This document shows, piece by piece, positions 18,672 through 27,802 of a stretch of DNA of 64,000 nt. Origin of the DNA: Paraglaciecola sp. (GTDB lineage Bacteria > Pseudomonadota > Gammaproteobacteria > Enterobacterales > Alteromonadaceae); the NCBI GenBank assembly GCA_009993955.1, contig JAACSL010000022.1:19271-83270 (forward strand), in the 5' to 3' direction. Below the pieces are notes generated by a model, which saw nothing but the letters and a program-made list of their open reading frames with translations, was not told the DNA's origin and did not search any database. The position numbers were made by a program, and so were the translations under genes. Within the stretch, counting starts at the first letter, position 1. The number at the start of each line of letters is the position of its first letter.

Positions 18672-19817
18672 CTATTGCATCGCAATGCTGGCTATTTTAG
18701 CAAATGATTTTCTCACCATATTTTTTTGATTGGCCACAAAGGGTAGATAACCTTTGTGCTGATTCAAACGTTCAGCCACGGTTTGAGCAATTTGATTAAA
18801 ATCAACACTCCCTTTTAAATACTCTGGCGCCCATGCTTGGGTATAGGCTTCAATTTTGCGGATTTTTTTATTTACCGCCACAAACGGGTTGCCATAAGAA
18901 AGCGAAACGATAACACCGTGTAAGCTTGTGCCGATAAATATTTTAGCATGGGCAATGCTCGCTGTTATCGCGTTGATACTATCACTAGGAAGCGTAAATA
19001 CAGGAAAATCAGCGTGTTGTATAATCCATTCAACGGATTTCATATCATCATGACCTGGACAATTACCAATGGAGAGCAAGCCAATTGCTAATTTTTGTTG
19101 TTGATGAATGGTTTTCAGTTCTTTAAGTACGTCTGGGAGTCGATGTTGACTCTTGAGAAAACCAAATTGTATACATGCATATTCAGATTCATTTGGTGAA
19201 GGTAGTGATGATTTGGGATGCATGTCGCTGAGTACCATCACTGAATCGGGAACCAGTGACACTTGTTGTTCGTAATGATTGGCAATCCACCGGCGAGTAT
19301 CTCTCTCTCTTACACTGAAATAACGGGCGGCTTCAACCGAGCGTTTGACTTCTTCTTGCTCTGGAAGTTTATGGGTGGGGCCTCCTCCAACTGCATGAAA
19401 GACTAATTTCACTTTGGCTAACAAAGGCTCCGCCGCTGGCACAAAAGGGTAGGCTAGTTGGTTATCGCCGAATCTATGTTTAGCAATGTTTTCGAGCCTA
19501 GTGCTCGAGTGCTTTTCGTACATTTGGTGATAAAACTCGCTGGTAAAACTAATTAAACGAGACCAATTTGCCGTTAAAACCTCACCCCCTGCCACAATCA
19601 ACGTCGAATTATCAGGTAGGTTTTGATAATCCAGTAAGGCCTTGTAACTTTCTGTTGCTAAGGCGCCACACTCTGCTAAATCTGAAGCGATAGTTGCTAT
19701 GTTTCGGAACTCAAAATCCCCTAGTTTCTCTAATTCATGTTTTGCCACAATTGGAAAGAGTACATCGCCGTAGTTAAAACGGTCGGATGCACTGAGCAAA
19801 AATATGTGATTCTTCAC
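18672..19817 (-). CDS. Polysaccharide pyruvyl transferase family protein
   Basis: A 381-residue cytoplasmic protein of the WcaK/CsaB-type family. The N-terminus has the family pattern FNYGDVLFP near residues 14-22, then VAGGEVL, and HAVGGGPTHKLP near 155. The C-terminal half has FIGTSLHGVIVSLSYGNPF, the conserved histidine segment of the second Rossmann-like domain. Members add pyruvate ketals to cell-surface sugars from phosphoenolpyruvate, though some remain uncharacterised. The gene is monocistronic and converges on the export operon. Pyruvylated glycans can act as ligands for S-layer proteins in Gram-positive bacteria, which is worth noting given the neighbouring S-layer-like gene, but no SLH domain is visible here. 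Confidence 0.75.
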   Translation of the reverse strand: MKNHIFLLSASDRFNYGDVLFPIVAKHELEKLGDFEFRNIATIASDLAECGALATESYKALLDYQNLPDNSTLIVAGGEVLTANWSRLISFTSEFYHQMYEKHSSTRLENIAKHRFGDNQLAYPFVPAAEPLLAKVKLVFHAVGGGPTHKLPEQEEVKRSVEAARYFSVRERDTRRWIANHYEQQVSLVPDSVMVLSDMHPKSSLPSPNESEYACIQFGFLKSQHRLPDVLKELKTIHQQQKLAIGLLSIGNCPGHDDMKSVEWIIQHADFPVFTLPSDSINAITASIAHAKIFIGTSLHGVIVSLSYGNPFVAVNKKIRKIEAYTQAWAPEYLKGSVDFNQIAQTVAERLNQHKGYLPFVANQKNMVRKSFAKIASIAMQ

Positions 19818-20034
19818 GTCAAGTCCTTGTTAATTAGTGAGTATCATTCACTAAATAGTTGAGTAGCCAGAGGGCCGGATTCTAGCATTTTTAGATTTAG
19901 GTAAAAACACGTGTTGTGCTTTACACCTCATCTTTTTCTTTTGCCATTTTTAAGTAAAATACCGGCTACTTCTGACTGCGTATTTTCATATCAGTTGGGC
20001 GAGTCTTATGGTTTTGATAATTTGAGGTGGAAAT

Positions 20035-20514
20035 GTGAAACGTTTTATCCATGTTGCGTTGTTTAGCTTTGTGTCGATGAGTTTTGGCAGTGGTGCAGAA
20101 CAGCCATTACCCATCAGCGCTGATGAACAATCAGAAATTAAGATAAGTGGATTTGAGTGTGCTAATGACATTATGCATATCATTCCATTATTAGGTCGAG
20201 GACCAGACTTTCCTGATTTCATCGTGAAAGATATCGAAAAAGAGTTAGATAGACAGAAAAAAGGATCGTATCTCAAGAAAGTTGAGTGTACCGGTAACCC
20301 AGAAATAAAAGTCACGACTTTAGCGCAAGAGAGCAATGCTGAAATGACTGAATTATCCAGCATTTCGGTGTCTTTCCCGGTTAGCTTAATAGTCTCACAA
20401 AGAAACAACCGTGATTTTTCTATGCCGCTGAATGTCGAGCAGAATTACTTTGTCGAGCATTTGGATGACCCAAGTAAGACTAAAGTCACACAAAATTTCA
20501 TTGTGAAAAAGTGA
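20035..20514 (+). CDS. Secreted or periplasmic protein of unknown function next to the T2SS
   Basis: A 159-residue protein starting at GTG 20035 with a GAGGTGG ribosome-binding site. The signal peptide ends around SFGSGAEQ. The mature protein is polar and mostly beta-like, with two cysteines (in FECANDI and VECTGN) that could form a disulfide. I recognise no family. It stands alone, is divergent from the pyruvyltransferase-like gene and converges on gspD, separated by a shared hairpin. Association with the T2SS is by position only. Confidence 0.65.
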   Translation: MKRFIHVALFSFVSMSFGSGAEQPLPISADEQSEIKISGFECANDIMHIIPLLGRGPDFPDFIVKDIEKELDRQKKGSYLKKVECTGNPEIKVTTLAQESNAEMTELSSISVSFPVSLIVSQRNNRDFSMPLNVEQNYFVEHLDDPSKTKVTQNFIVKK

Positions 20515-20562
20515 GTTCGTTGATTGGTGTAAAACACGTCGTCACGCAAAAGTGAAAACAAC

Positions 20563-20585
20563 ATGGCGTTAATATTTAACGCCAT
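20563..20585. terminator. Hairpin between converging genes, probable bidirectional terminator
   Basis: ATGGCGTTAA (20563-20572) and TTAACGCCAT (20576-20585) are perfect arms around TAT. On the minus strand the stem is followed by a T-rich stretch (GTTGTTTTC), so termination is likeliest for transcripts leaving gspD's upstream neighbours only if read on that strand; on the plus strand there is no T run. It sits exactly between the stop at 20514 and the gspD stop at 20600. Confidence 0.55.
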
Positions 20586-20599
20586 TCACTAGTTAAATT

Positions 20600-22723
20600 C
20601 TATTTTTCAATAATTTCTTCAGTCAACTGCTCAATTCTTGCTTTCTGCAACTCGTCACTTAATTGTTCTGCTTCATCTGGTGAGTTCAAAATGTAAGGAA
20701 TTATCATTATCATCAGTTCGGTGCGATCTTGACTATCTTTGTCCGTTCTAAATAATTTACCGATTAAAGGTAACTTACCAAACACAGGCACACCTTGATT
20801 GCCTTGACTGGTGCTTGATGAGATAAGACCGCCCAGTAATACTGAGCCACCATCTCTTAGCGTAACAGTCGTATTAATCTTCCTTGTTAGAATAGTTGGG
20901 TTACTGCTGCCGGCGGTTGACGAGGCTTCACTCAGTTCTTGGTCAATCTCAATGTCTACAAAGCCTGATGCATGCACCGTTGGCTTGACCTGCAATAAAA
21001 CCCCCGTTCTGCGATATGAAAAGTTTTGAATGTTCGGCGCATCACCGGATGTGGTGCTTTGGCTTGACGAAGTGACTACAGGTATTTCATTGCCGACATC
21101 AATAGAGGCCTCGCCACCGCTTTTTACCATAATGCGTGGTCTGGACCTGATATTTGCTTTCTCGTTTTTATAAAAAGCATTGAGTACCGCACGCGTCTGG
21201 CCAGCATTATCAAGAGAAGTACTGAACATCGAAGCAGCTAAACCAGTGCCACCAAAGGTTGAGAAATTTAATGCAAAACGGCCGAGTGTTGAGTTTGCCA
21301 ACCACTCCACTCCAGAATTCTCGGTATCGTTCAATGTGACTTCCGCCAATATCACTTCAACCATCACAGAAGGTGCCGGTTTATCTAAGTTTTTAATCAC
21401 TGGTAATACTTGTAGCCAATCCTTTCCACTACCACTGAATAAGATAGTATTTAACTGTTCGTCCACGGCGTAGCGACCTTTTGCTTCAGCACTTCCGCCG
21501 TTGAACGTGGTTCTGGAGGCTGCTGAACTGGAGTCTGACGCAGTAGTTTTCTCAGATGCCGTTTTGCTTAATTGTGCATCTGCAACACCCAAACTGTTTA
21601 ATACAGTCACAATATGTGTTGCTTGGGTACTTTGTACTTGATAGGTAAACAACCCCTGATCAACTTTATTGTGTTGCTCAGTCTCTAATGTTCGAGCCCA
21701 CTCAATGATGTGATCTAAAACTTCAGTTGATTTTGCAAAAATAACAAGCTGGTTGACCGACGTCAGTGGTAGTAAACGAATCGCCGATGCACCATCGTTT
21801 TGTCGTACTGAGTATCCTTCGGCTTTTAATACATTTTCTAAATTAGTGGCCAAATCAGCCACTGATAACATATTTGGCCGCACGATCTGACTGAACATAC
21901 CTTGCATAGTGGGTTGATCGAGCAGTTTTGCGGCTGTAACCGCTTGTTCAATGGCGCGAACTGGTCCCATAAATACCAAGGCATTCCTGTTTATATCTTC
22001 CTGGATATTCAGCTCTTTTTTGTTAAACATTTGAGCAATCCAACCTTTAACAGATGGAGTAGTCAATGCTTTTAAAGGATAGATATAAAAGATTGGTCTG
22101 CTGCTGCCAGGGACTTCTGGAAGGGCACGGCCACTGACTAATAACGGTGTTTCACCATTACTGGCATTCTCTGAAAATGAAAATAAAACCGCATTGTTGC
22201 TGATTGAAGTTGTGACGCCGTAGCTGGTCAGGGTGGTGGTTGCTAGGCGGTATAGATCCTTTTGGCTAATTGCCTCATTGAGTCGCATGGTGACTAAATC
22301 GGACGAGCCCTTTAAACCTGGCTCTATTACAAAATTCAGGCCCAATTGATTACCAAATACTTCGTTAATAAAAGCAGGCACAGGCAGGTTGTTAAAACTT
22401 AATCGACTTATCAACTTGTCACTAAGGCTGGGTAAAACTGCTGTTTCAGCCACTTCAGAGGCTTGTTCAACACTCAACGATGGCGTATCGAGCAGTTCTA
22501 GTTGATCGTTTGAGGAGGTTTCAGTTTCTAACGGTATGTAGATATTTCCGTCTTTCACCTCTTTGGCGGGCCGCAACGGTGTCTCAAAAATGATGTCATC
22601 TTGCCTAGCGGCTTGGTAGGCAGGGCCCTTAAAATTTGCACAACTGGTAATAAAACCAAGCATACACAACGGTACAAGAATCTGTGCGGCATCTTTTTTT
22701 ATTCGTTTTTTTATGACAGACAT
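20600..22723 (-). CDS. gspD: GspD-like T2SS secretin with its own lipoprotein signal
   Basis: Outer-membrane channel of the type II secretion system. The 707-residue protein starts with a lipoprotein signal (FITSC, Cys28), so the secretin is probably acylated and may reach the outer membrane without a separate pilotin. Domains in order: N0 (about 105-175), N1 to N3 (about 210-470, with a Ser/Thr-rich insertion in N3 near 390-410), then the secretin core (about 475-690) ending VPVFGKLPLIGKLFRTDK and TELMIMIIPYIL. It is the last gene of the minus arm (L-M-C-D) and lies 6 bp after the GspC-like gene. Confidence 0.92.
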   Translation of the reverse strand: MSVIKKRIKKDAAQILVPLCMLGFITSCANFKGPAYQAARQDDIIFETPLRPAKEVKDGNIYIPLETETSSNDQLELLDTPSLSVEQASEVAETAVLPSLSDKLISRLSFNNLPVPAFINEVFGNQLGLNFVIEPGLKGSSDLVTMRLNEAISQKDLYRLATTTLTSYGVTTSISNNAVLFSFSENASNGETPLLVSGRALPEVPGSSRPIFYIYPLKALTTPSVKGWIAQMFNKKELNIQEDINRNALVFMGPVRAIEQAVTAAKLLDQPTMQGMFSQIVRPNMLSVADLATNLENVLKAEGYSVRQNDGASAIRLLPLTSVNQLVIFAKSTEVLDHIIEWARTLETEQHNKVDQGLFTYQVQSTQATHIVTVLNSLGVADAQLSKTASEKTTASDSSSAASRTTFNGGSAEAKGRYAVDEQLNTILFSGSGKDWLQVLPVIKNLDKPAPSVMVEVILAEVTLNDTENSGVEWLANSTLGRFALNFSTFGGTGLAASMFSTSLDNAGQTRAVLNAFYKNEKANIRSRPRIMVKSGGEASIDVGNEIPVVTSSSQSTTSGDAPNIQNFSYRRTGVLLQVKPTVHASGFVDIEIDQELSEASSTAGSSNPTILTRKINTTVTLRDGGSVLLGGLISSSTSQGNQGVPVFGKLPLIGKLFRTDKDSQDRTELMIMIIPYILNSPDEAEQLSDELQKARIEQLTEEIIEK

Positions 22724-22729
22724 GTGCTG

Positions 22730-23224
22730 TTAATTCTCACTATTCGACATCGTTAATGATCCGTCTCGATTTTCTGGAACGGAAAAAAGAGTTTGTAAAT
22801 AAGTTTGCTCAGTTTGTTGGTTAATCCATAAAACCGTGTCTGCATTGATGGTTTGAATAAACCAATTCTGCAGCCAACTCTCACCTTCTTTCAATTCAAA
22901 GGGGAAGTTATTGCCTTGACCTTCAACCATCATAATGACTGACCTAGGTTGCCCTAAAATGATACCCACAATTTGGCCATCACTAATTTGTGGCTCACGC
23001 TGCGTTACCGTTTTTGTTTCTTCACTTTTAACAACAACTTTGCGAAATTGTGCGACATTGTTCAATATATCTTGCCAGTTGGATTGTTCCATTAGCGCAG
23101 AGTCATAGGAAAAAGCATATTTTACCTCTTTTGCTACTTTTGCCGTTTGCAATGAAAAGGCCACACTTGAGCAAATTGAAATGACCAGCAAAACACTGCA
23201 TAGAATTCTGATATTTTTAGGCAT
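22730..23224 (-). CDS. Short GspC-like inner-membrane protein with HR domain only
   Basis: A 164-residue protein with an N-terminal membrane anchor (about 6-25) and a periplasmic HR-like domain at about 80-150 (DGQIVGIILGQPRSVIMMVE). Such a domain contacts the secretin N0 domain. There is no room for the PDZ domain or second coiled coil of full-length GspC (usually about 270-300 residues), so it resembles minimal GspC proteins. It overlaps gspM by 8 bp and precedes gspD directly. It could also be viewed as PilP-like, but the context favours GspC. Confidence 0.75.
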   Translation of the reverse strand: MPKNIRILCSVLLVISICSSVAFSLQTAKVAKEVKYAFSYDSALMEQSNWQDILNNVAQFRKVVVKSEETKTVTQREPQISDGQIVGIILGQPRSVIMMVEGQGNNFPFELKEGESWLQNWFIQTINADTVLWINQQTEQTYLQTLFSVPENRDGSLTMSNSEN

Positions 23225-23822
23225 TGCTTACTCGTTTGAACATAATATCTACAACCAAATTAACTGTGTTTGCCGCCTTTGGGTTGAATTGCATGGACGC
23301 AATTCTTACATGCCGATCTTTACTGTCAAAATTTGCTAACAAATCTATGAGGTTGGCGGGATTGACCTGACCTGCAATCTCGATCCTCACTTGCCAAAAT
23401 ACTTCACTAGCAAAGGTCAGTTCTTCTGAACCAATCAAATTCAAACGTTTTGCCTTAATCAATTTATTCACTTTTTGCTCGACTTCACTCAATGCGGAAG
23501 CTTCTGCAATACTGGCGGAAAAAGCAGAAGGAATAGCATCCAACCAGCTGGTTTGTGTTTGTTTTAATTTTTCGACACCCTCTGTATCAAATGATGAACT
23601 GGCAGTGCGCTGATACTTTTCGGCTAAATCAATACTCGTTTGAATTTGCTGTTTCTCAGATTCAATTAAATCGGCAAAGTGTTTAGTCAGCGAAACCAGT
23701 AAAATCGCAGCGATCACCACAGTCATCCACTGCAATCGCAGGTTGCTTTGAAATTCAGCAACAAATTTGTTGTTTAACCAAGCATTTGGAATATTCATTT
23801 TACGGTCGCTTCTAAAATCCAC
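23217..23822 (-). CDS. GspM-like T2SS inner-membrane assembly protein
   Basis: A 201-residue bitopic protein with a short cytoplasmic N-terminus, a membrane segment at about 31-48, a coiled-coil-like stretch, and a C-terminal ferredoxin-like periplasmic domain (about 115-200). This is the standard GspM design, although sequence similarity in the family is low. The start overlaps the end of gspL by 28 bp, so a later start is possible. It works with the GspL-like protein to connect the GspE ATPase to the pseudopilus. Confidence 0.75.
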   Translation of the reverse strand: MDFRSDRKMNIPNAWLNNKFVAEFQSNLRLQWMTVVIAAILLVSLTKHFADLIESEKQQIQTSIDLAEKYQRTASSSFDTEGVEKLKQTQTSWLDAIPSAFSASIAEASALSEVEQKVNKLIKAKRLNLIGSEELTFASEVFWQVRIEIAGQVNPANLIDLLANFDSKDRHVRIASMQFNPKAANTVNLVVDIMFKRVSNA

Positions 23823-24757
23823 GTATTGTCAGAAATGTGTGGCCTGATGTTGATTTGCGTTAAATTGGGCAATTGCTCCAAATCCACGACCATTTGCGTA
23901 ATATCTAAATCTGATGAATACACTTCCATAGAAATGACACGATTTTGCCAAGTTAGGGTGTTGAGTTGCCAATTGTTCTGTCGGTTAATCACTGACGCAA
24001 CACTGGCCAATGTTTCAGGTAAAAAAGCGTATTCTTGATGCCAATTACTTAAGCCATTTACCACATCTAAGGCTTGATTTAAATCTGCTTGCATTGACAA
24101 CTTGTCACCCAAGGTTTCCTGCAATGCAGTAACTTGCTGCTCAGCCGCAGAACGTTGAATTGTTCCGCTCAGGTAGGCGGTTGACATCCAAACCACTACG
24201 CAGATAGCGCAAAAAGCTACTATACCCAGCCATACGCTCGCTTGACGCAATTTACTATCAAGCTTCCGCGGTATCGCCCAGCCGTGTTCGTTTTGCTGCA
24301 ACAGCTTCGTGATATCGTTATTGCCTTGAGATATCTCACTCACGCTAGCCATCACTTCACAATTGATTAATTGAAATTTTGACCATGTCTGGCGATAGGC
24401 ATGATTTTTACCCTGAACAATGTATTGTCCATCAGGTAGGGCCTGTTGAGCGGCTGTTTCTGGAATGCCCGTGAAAGGTGAAGTGCAAATCCACAAATGC
24501 AGCCCTGACGTGCTTACAAACTCATAACTATCGCTAGTGGTAAAAGGCGTGAGTCTTTTTTTCTGTAATTTAACCCAACCAGATACCTGATGCTTTTTAA
24601 GGCCATGAGGAAACGGTTGAAACTGGTAAAAACTCACGCTTGTGGAATCAATAGCTTTGTTTTGCGGCCAAATCCAACGATCAAGCCTATTCACGAGCTT
24701 TGAAATCAGCAATTGTAGTGATTGTAGTGGGAACACAGATACCATAAAGCGCTTCAA
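23795..24757 (-). CDS. GspL-like T2SS inner-membrane protein, reduced size
   Basis: A 320-residue protein with a cytoplasmic domain (about 1-170), one membrane segment (about 174-196, WLGIVAFCAICVVVWMSTAY), a coiled stretch, and a C-terminal periplasmic ferredoxin-like domain of the GspL/PilN type. Typical GspL is about 400 residues, so the cytoplasmic actin-like part is abbreviated. It is the first gene of the minus arm and divergent from gspE, whose product it should recruit to the membrane. The call is based on topology, size and order. Confidence 0.7.
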   Translation of the reverse strand: MKRFMVSVFPLQSLQLLISKLVNRLDRWIWPQNKAIDSTSVSFYQFQPFPHGLKKHQVSGWVKLQKKRLTPFTTSDSYEFVSTSGLHLWICTSPFTGIPETAAQQALPDGQYIVQGKNHAYRQTWSKFQLINCEVMASVSEISQGNNDITKLLQQNEHGWAIPRKLDSKLRQASVWLGIVAFCAICVVVWMSTAYLSGTIQRSAAEQQVTALQETLGDKLSMQADLNQALDVVNGLSNWHQEYAFLPETLASVASVINRQNNWQLNTLTWQNRVISMEVYSSDLDITQMVVDLEQLPNLTQINIRPHISDNTWILEATVK

Positions 24758-24784
24758 TAATAAGCTTTTTGTGGTGTAATATAC

Positions 24785-24802
24785 CCTATTGATGTCAATA
24801 GG
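24785..24802. promoter_or_regulatory. Inverted repeat in the divergent T2SS promoter region
   Basis: CCTATTGA (24785-24792) and TCAATAGG (24795-24802) are perfect arms separated by TG. The site sits in the 88-bp gap between gspL (minus) and gspE (plus), where a dimeric regulator could control both arms. It may overlap promoter elements, but no clear -35/-10 pair could be assigned. Confidence 0.45.
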
Positions 24803-24845
24803 TTAATCGCTTCTTTGGTTTTATTCGACGAATCGGGGAGCCTAG

Positions 24846-26585
24846 GTGATGAGCTTAGGCGGATTGCTGAAAATTAGTGGGTTTAAAGGATATAAATTGG
24901 TTAATAAAATTTCCATTGATGCTGCGCAGTTAGATGCCGAATTAGCCTTAATGCTGGCCAAGATAGTTCCCCTGAATGGCAAAGACGTAAACCTCGTTGA
25001 ATCAACTGCTAGGGAGCTAAAGTCTTCTTTTGCTGTGGCGGCTACACGCTTGGGCATGTGTGGTGAAGAAACGGTTTATCGTGCAATAAGCGATATTTGT
25101 GCATGGCCTTTAATTGACCAAATTGCCCAATGTCCGCATGCTCAGTTGGTTTTGACCGCCTGTAACGAGATGGGTCTCAATATTGACTGGTGTATAGAGC
25201 ACCAAGTCTTCCCAGTGCTGACTGAAGACGATCAACTCAAACTATATGCGACGGATCCTTGTGCTAGTTTTTCACTTCAAGTGATTGAAAATATTGCAAC
25301 TTCCAAGCGTGTATCTTGCTTTCTTCTTACACCTGCAATGGCAGTGTCTGTAATGGATGAGATCTCCAGAGAAAGAGCGGTCAGTGAGTTATTCGGTCGT
25401 TCAAGAACTGATGTGGCAGCTCTGGCTGAAGAAGCGCCTGTTATCAATTTAGTTAATAGTATTGTGGAAAGAGCGGTACTGGCAGACTCTTCTGATATTC
25501 ACATTGAAGCAAGTTCAAAAAATATGGTTGTCAGGTTTAGGGTGGATGGCCGCTTGTCGGAATTCATGCAACAACCGATGACGCGTTTTCCGGCGATTGC
25601 TTCGCGGATCAAATTAATGGCACAGCTTGATATTGCTGAACGTCGCTTACCACAGGATGGACGCTTCAGTATTAGGGCTGGTAATAAAGATTTTGATGTG
25701 CGGGTTTCTACCGCACCTGATGTGCACGGTGAGTCCATTGTACTGCGCTTACTACCAAAGAAACGTGACGAACTGTCCATCGAAAGTTTGGGTTTTGAAT
25801 CCGACCACCTCAATTTAATCAAACAATGGGGTAGCCTAAATAACGGGATTGTTTTGGTCACGGGGCCTACAGGATCGGGTAAATCAACAACCTTATACGG
25901 ACTGTTGGGTCATATTAATTCGGGTAAAGAAAAAATTGTGACAGTAGAGGACCCTGTGGAATACCAACTAGACGGTATCACGCAAGTTCAAGCGCGCCCT
26001 GATATAGGTTATACCTTTGCCCGAGCGTTGCGCACTTTTCTACGTCAAGACCCAGATGTGATCATGGTGGGTGAAATTCGCGATAAAGAGACAGCAGATA
26101 TAGCAGTGCAGTCATCGCTGACAGGACATTTGGTGCTGTCTACATTACACACCAATGATGCCTGTTCGGTGTTTCCGCGTTTGACTGATATTGGTGTCGA
26201 ACCTTTTATGGTTGCTGCTACCATTCAAGGGGTGCAGGCTCAGCGTTTGGTGAGAAAGCTATGTCAAAACTGCGCCCAAGAAACTGAAGCACCAAGTTTT
26301 TTAAACGAAACCTTACCCCAAGGACAGTGGAAAAAAGCCGTTGGCTGCAAACAATGCCAAGGTCGCGGTTACCGCGGGAGAATTGGTGTCTATGAATTGG
26401 TGCCAGTTACTTCCACTATACGACAACTTATTACCCATAGTGCGCCGTTAGCCGACATTCGCGCTGAAGCACGTGCGGCAGGCTGCCGGTCACTGTTTGA
26501 TGACGGTTTGTTGAAGGCTGCTCGTGGGATTACCACCGTAGAAGAAGTCTTAAGAGTTTGTTCAGTTGAAGAGAGTGAAGCTTGA
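24846..26585 (+). CDS. gspE: GspE T2SS assembly ATPase
   Basis: Cytoplasmic hexameric ATPase that drives pseudopilus assembly. The 579-residue protein has an N-terminal GspL-binding region (N1E-like, about 1-140), and a catalytic domain with Walker A GPTGSGKSTTLYGL near 339, Asp box and Walker B DPDVIMVGEIRDKETAD near 403, and His box HLVLSTLHTNDA near 430. The zinc-binding tetracysteine (CQNC then CKQC, about 475-505) is complete. The frame begins at GTG 24846 with ATG one codon later. It overlaps gspF by 4 bp. Confidence 0.95.
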   Translation: MMSLGGLLKISGFKGYKLVNKISIDAAQLDAELALMLAKIVPLNGKDVNLVESTARELKSSFAVAATRLGMCGEETVYRAISDICAWPLIDQIAQCPHAQLVLTACNEMGLNIDWCIEHQVFPVLTEDDQLKLYATDPCASFSLQVIENIATSKRVSCFLLTPAMAVSVMDEISRERAVSELFGRSRTDVAALAEEAPVINLVNSIVERAVLADSSDIHIEASSKNMVVRFRVDGRLSEFMQQPMTRFPAIASRIKLMAQLDIAERRLPQDGRFSIRAGNKDFDVRVSTAPDVHGESIVLRLLPKKRDELSIESLGFESDHLNLIKQWGSLNNGIVLVTGPTGSGKSTTLYGLLGHINSGKEKIVTVEDPVEYQLDGITQVQARPDIGYTFARALRTFLRQDPDVIMVGEIRDKETADIAVQSSLTGHLVLSTLHTNDACSVFPRLTDIGVEPFMVAATIQGVQAQRLVRKLCQNCAQETEAPSFLNETLPQGQWKKAVGCKQCQGRGYRGRIGVYELVPVTSTIRQLITHSAPLADIRAEARAAGCRSLFDDGLLKAARGITTVEEVLRVCSVEESEA

Positions 26586-27772
26586 AGTTTAAATATTCGG
26601 GTTTCGAACTAGCCACCAAACAGGCAACAAACGGAGAGGTTGAGGCTGCGTCTGAACAAGAGGCTTTGCGGTTGCTCACTCAAAGGCGTATCGAAGTCTA
26701 TACCATTGATGAGCCAACTAACTCGAGTCACAAAGGTCGAAAAGTCACCGTTTCAGATCTCGTCATTCCACTGCAGGAATTATCCACGTTGTGTGCATCA
26801 GGTGTTTCACTCATCGATGCGCTGAAAGCTTTAGCGCAGAATAAAGAACACCCAGCATTGGCCAATGGCTTCAAAAAAATCGCCAGTCGCATTGAGGGAG
26901 GCGAGAGTTTATCGACGGCTTTACAAACCTCTGGTTTACCTTTTCCGCGCTACGTGGGGCATTTAGTGAATGCTGGGGAATTAGGTGGTCAATTGCCACT
27001 AGCCTTAGCCAACGCATCGGAACAACTTAATTATGACCAGGCGATTAAAAGCGATTTACGCAGTGCACTAACCTACCCAGTCGTATTGGTTGGGGCTGGC
27101 ATAGCAGCGATGTTGATCATTTTTTTTGCTGTCGTACCCAAGTTCAGCCACCTTTTAAATGGGGACAAACCACTCCCTGCATTGGCGACCTTTGTCCTCA
27201 CTGCAGGCAAGTTAGTAAATGAGTCCCCCTATCTTGTTTTAACCTGTATTTTGGGCGTGATCTTTTCATTAGTGGTGATTTTTACTAATCCAACGGTAAA
27301 ACATTGGTTGATGGATAAAATGATTGAGGTGCCTGTCATTGGCCCTTGGCTTGCCGAACAAGATGCGGCGCGATGGTCTTCGTTATGTTCCGCTATGCTG
27401 CATGCCAAAGTGAATTTGGTTGTGGCATTGCGACTTGCAGCAGAAAGTTGTGATTATACACGACGTCGCATCCGGGCACAGGCAATGGTGGTTGAAGTTG
27501 AATCTGGTGTCGCATTCACACAAGCCTTAGAGCGTTCAGCGCTAGTACCGCAAACGTCATTGAACTTGGTAGCGGTGGGAGATAAAACCGGACAGTTAGC
27601 TCAGATGTTAAGTGCGGTAGCAAAGTTGCATGACAATGCTTGTAAACGGCGGATGAAGCAAGTTCTCACCCTCATGGAACCTTTGGCCATTTTAGTGGTT
27701 GGGGTACTTATTGGCGTAATGATACTCGGCATTGTGATGGCCATTACAGCGTCGACAGATATCGAAATTTAA
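26582..27772 (+). CDS. gspF: GspF T2SS inner-membrane platform protein
   Basis: A 396-residue platform protein with two homologous cytoplasmic helical domains. Each carries the family pattern (LSTLCASGVSLIDALKALA and SSLCSAMLHAKVNLVVALRL). Three membrane segments lie at about 165-190, 218-238 and 368-390. The start is TTG overlapping the gspE stop by 4 bp. It links the GspE ATPase to pseudopilin addition. The gspG gene follows after 30 bp with its own ribosome-binding site. Confidence 0.94.
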   Translation: MKFKYSGFELATKQATNGEVEAASEQEALRLLTQRRIEVYTIDEPTNSSHKGRKVTVSDLVIPLQELSTLCASGVSLIDALKALAQNKEHPALANGFKKIASRIEGGESLSTALQTSGLPFPRYVGHLVNAGELGGQLPLALANASEQLNYDQAIKSDLRSALTYPVVLVGAGIAAMLIIFFAVVPKFSHLLNGDKPLPALATFVLTAGKLVNESPYLVLTCILGVIFSLVVIFTNPTVKHWLMDKMIEVPVIGPWLAEQDAARWSSLCSAMLHAKVNLVVALRLAAESCDYTRRRIRAQAMVVEVESGVAFTQALERSALVPQTSLNLVAVGDKTGQLAQMLSAVAKLHDNACKRRMKQVLTLMEPLAILVVGVLIGVMILGIVMAITASTDIEI

Positions 27773-27802
27773 GCGTGATAAAAACTAGGAATAGAGTCAA
27801 AA

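Noticed and set aside
19986..20408. A 140-codon minus-strand frame overlapping the 20035 gene
   Set aside because: The plus-strand frame has a signal peptide and a GAGGTGG ribosome-binding site; the minus frame has neither and would leave the pair mutually antisense.
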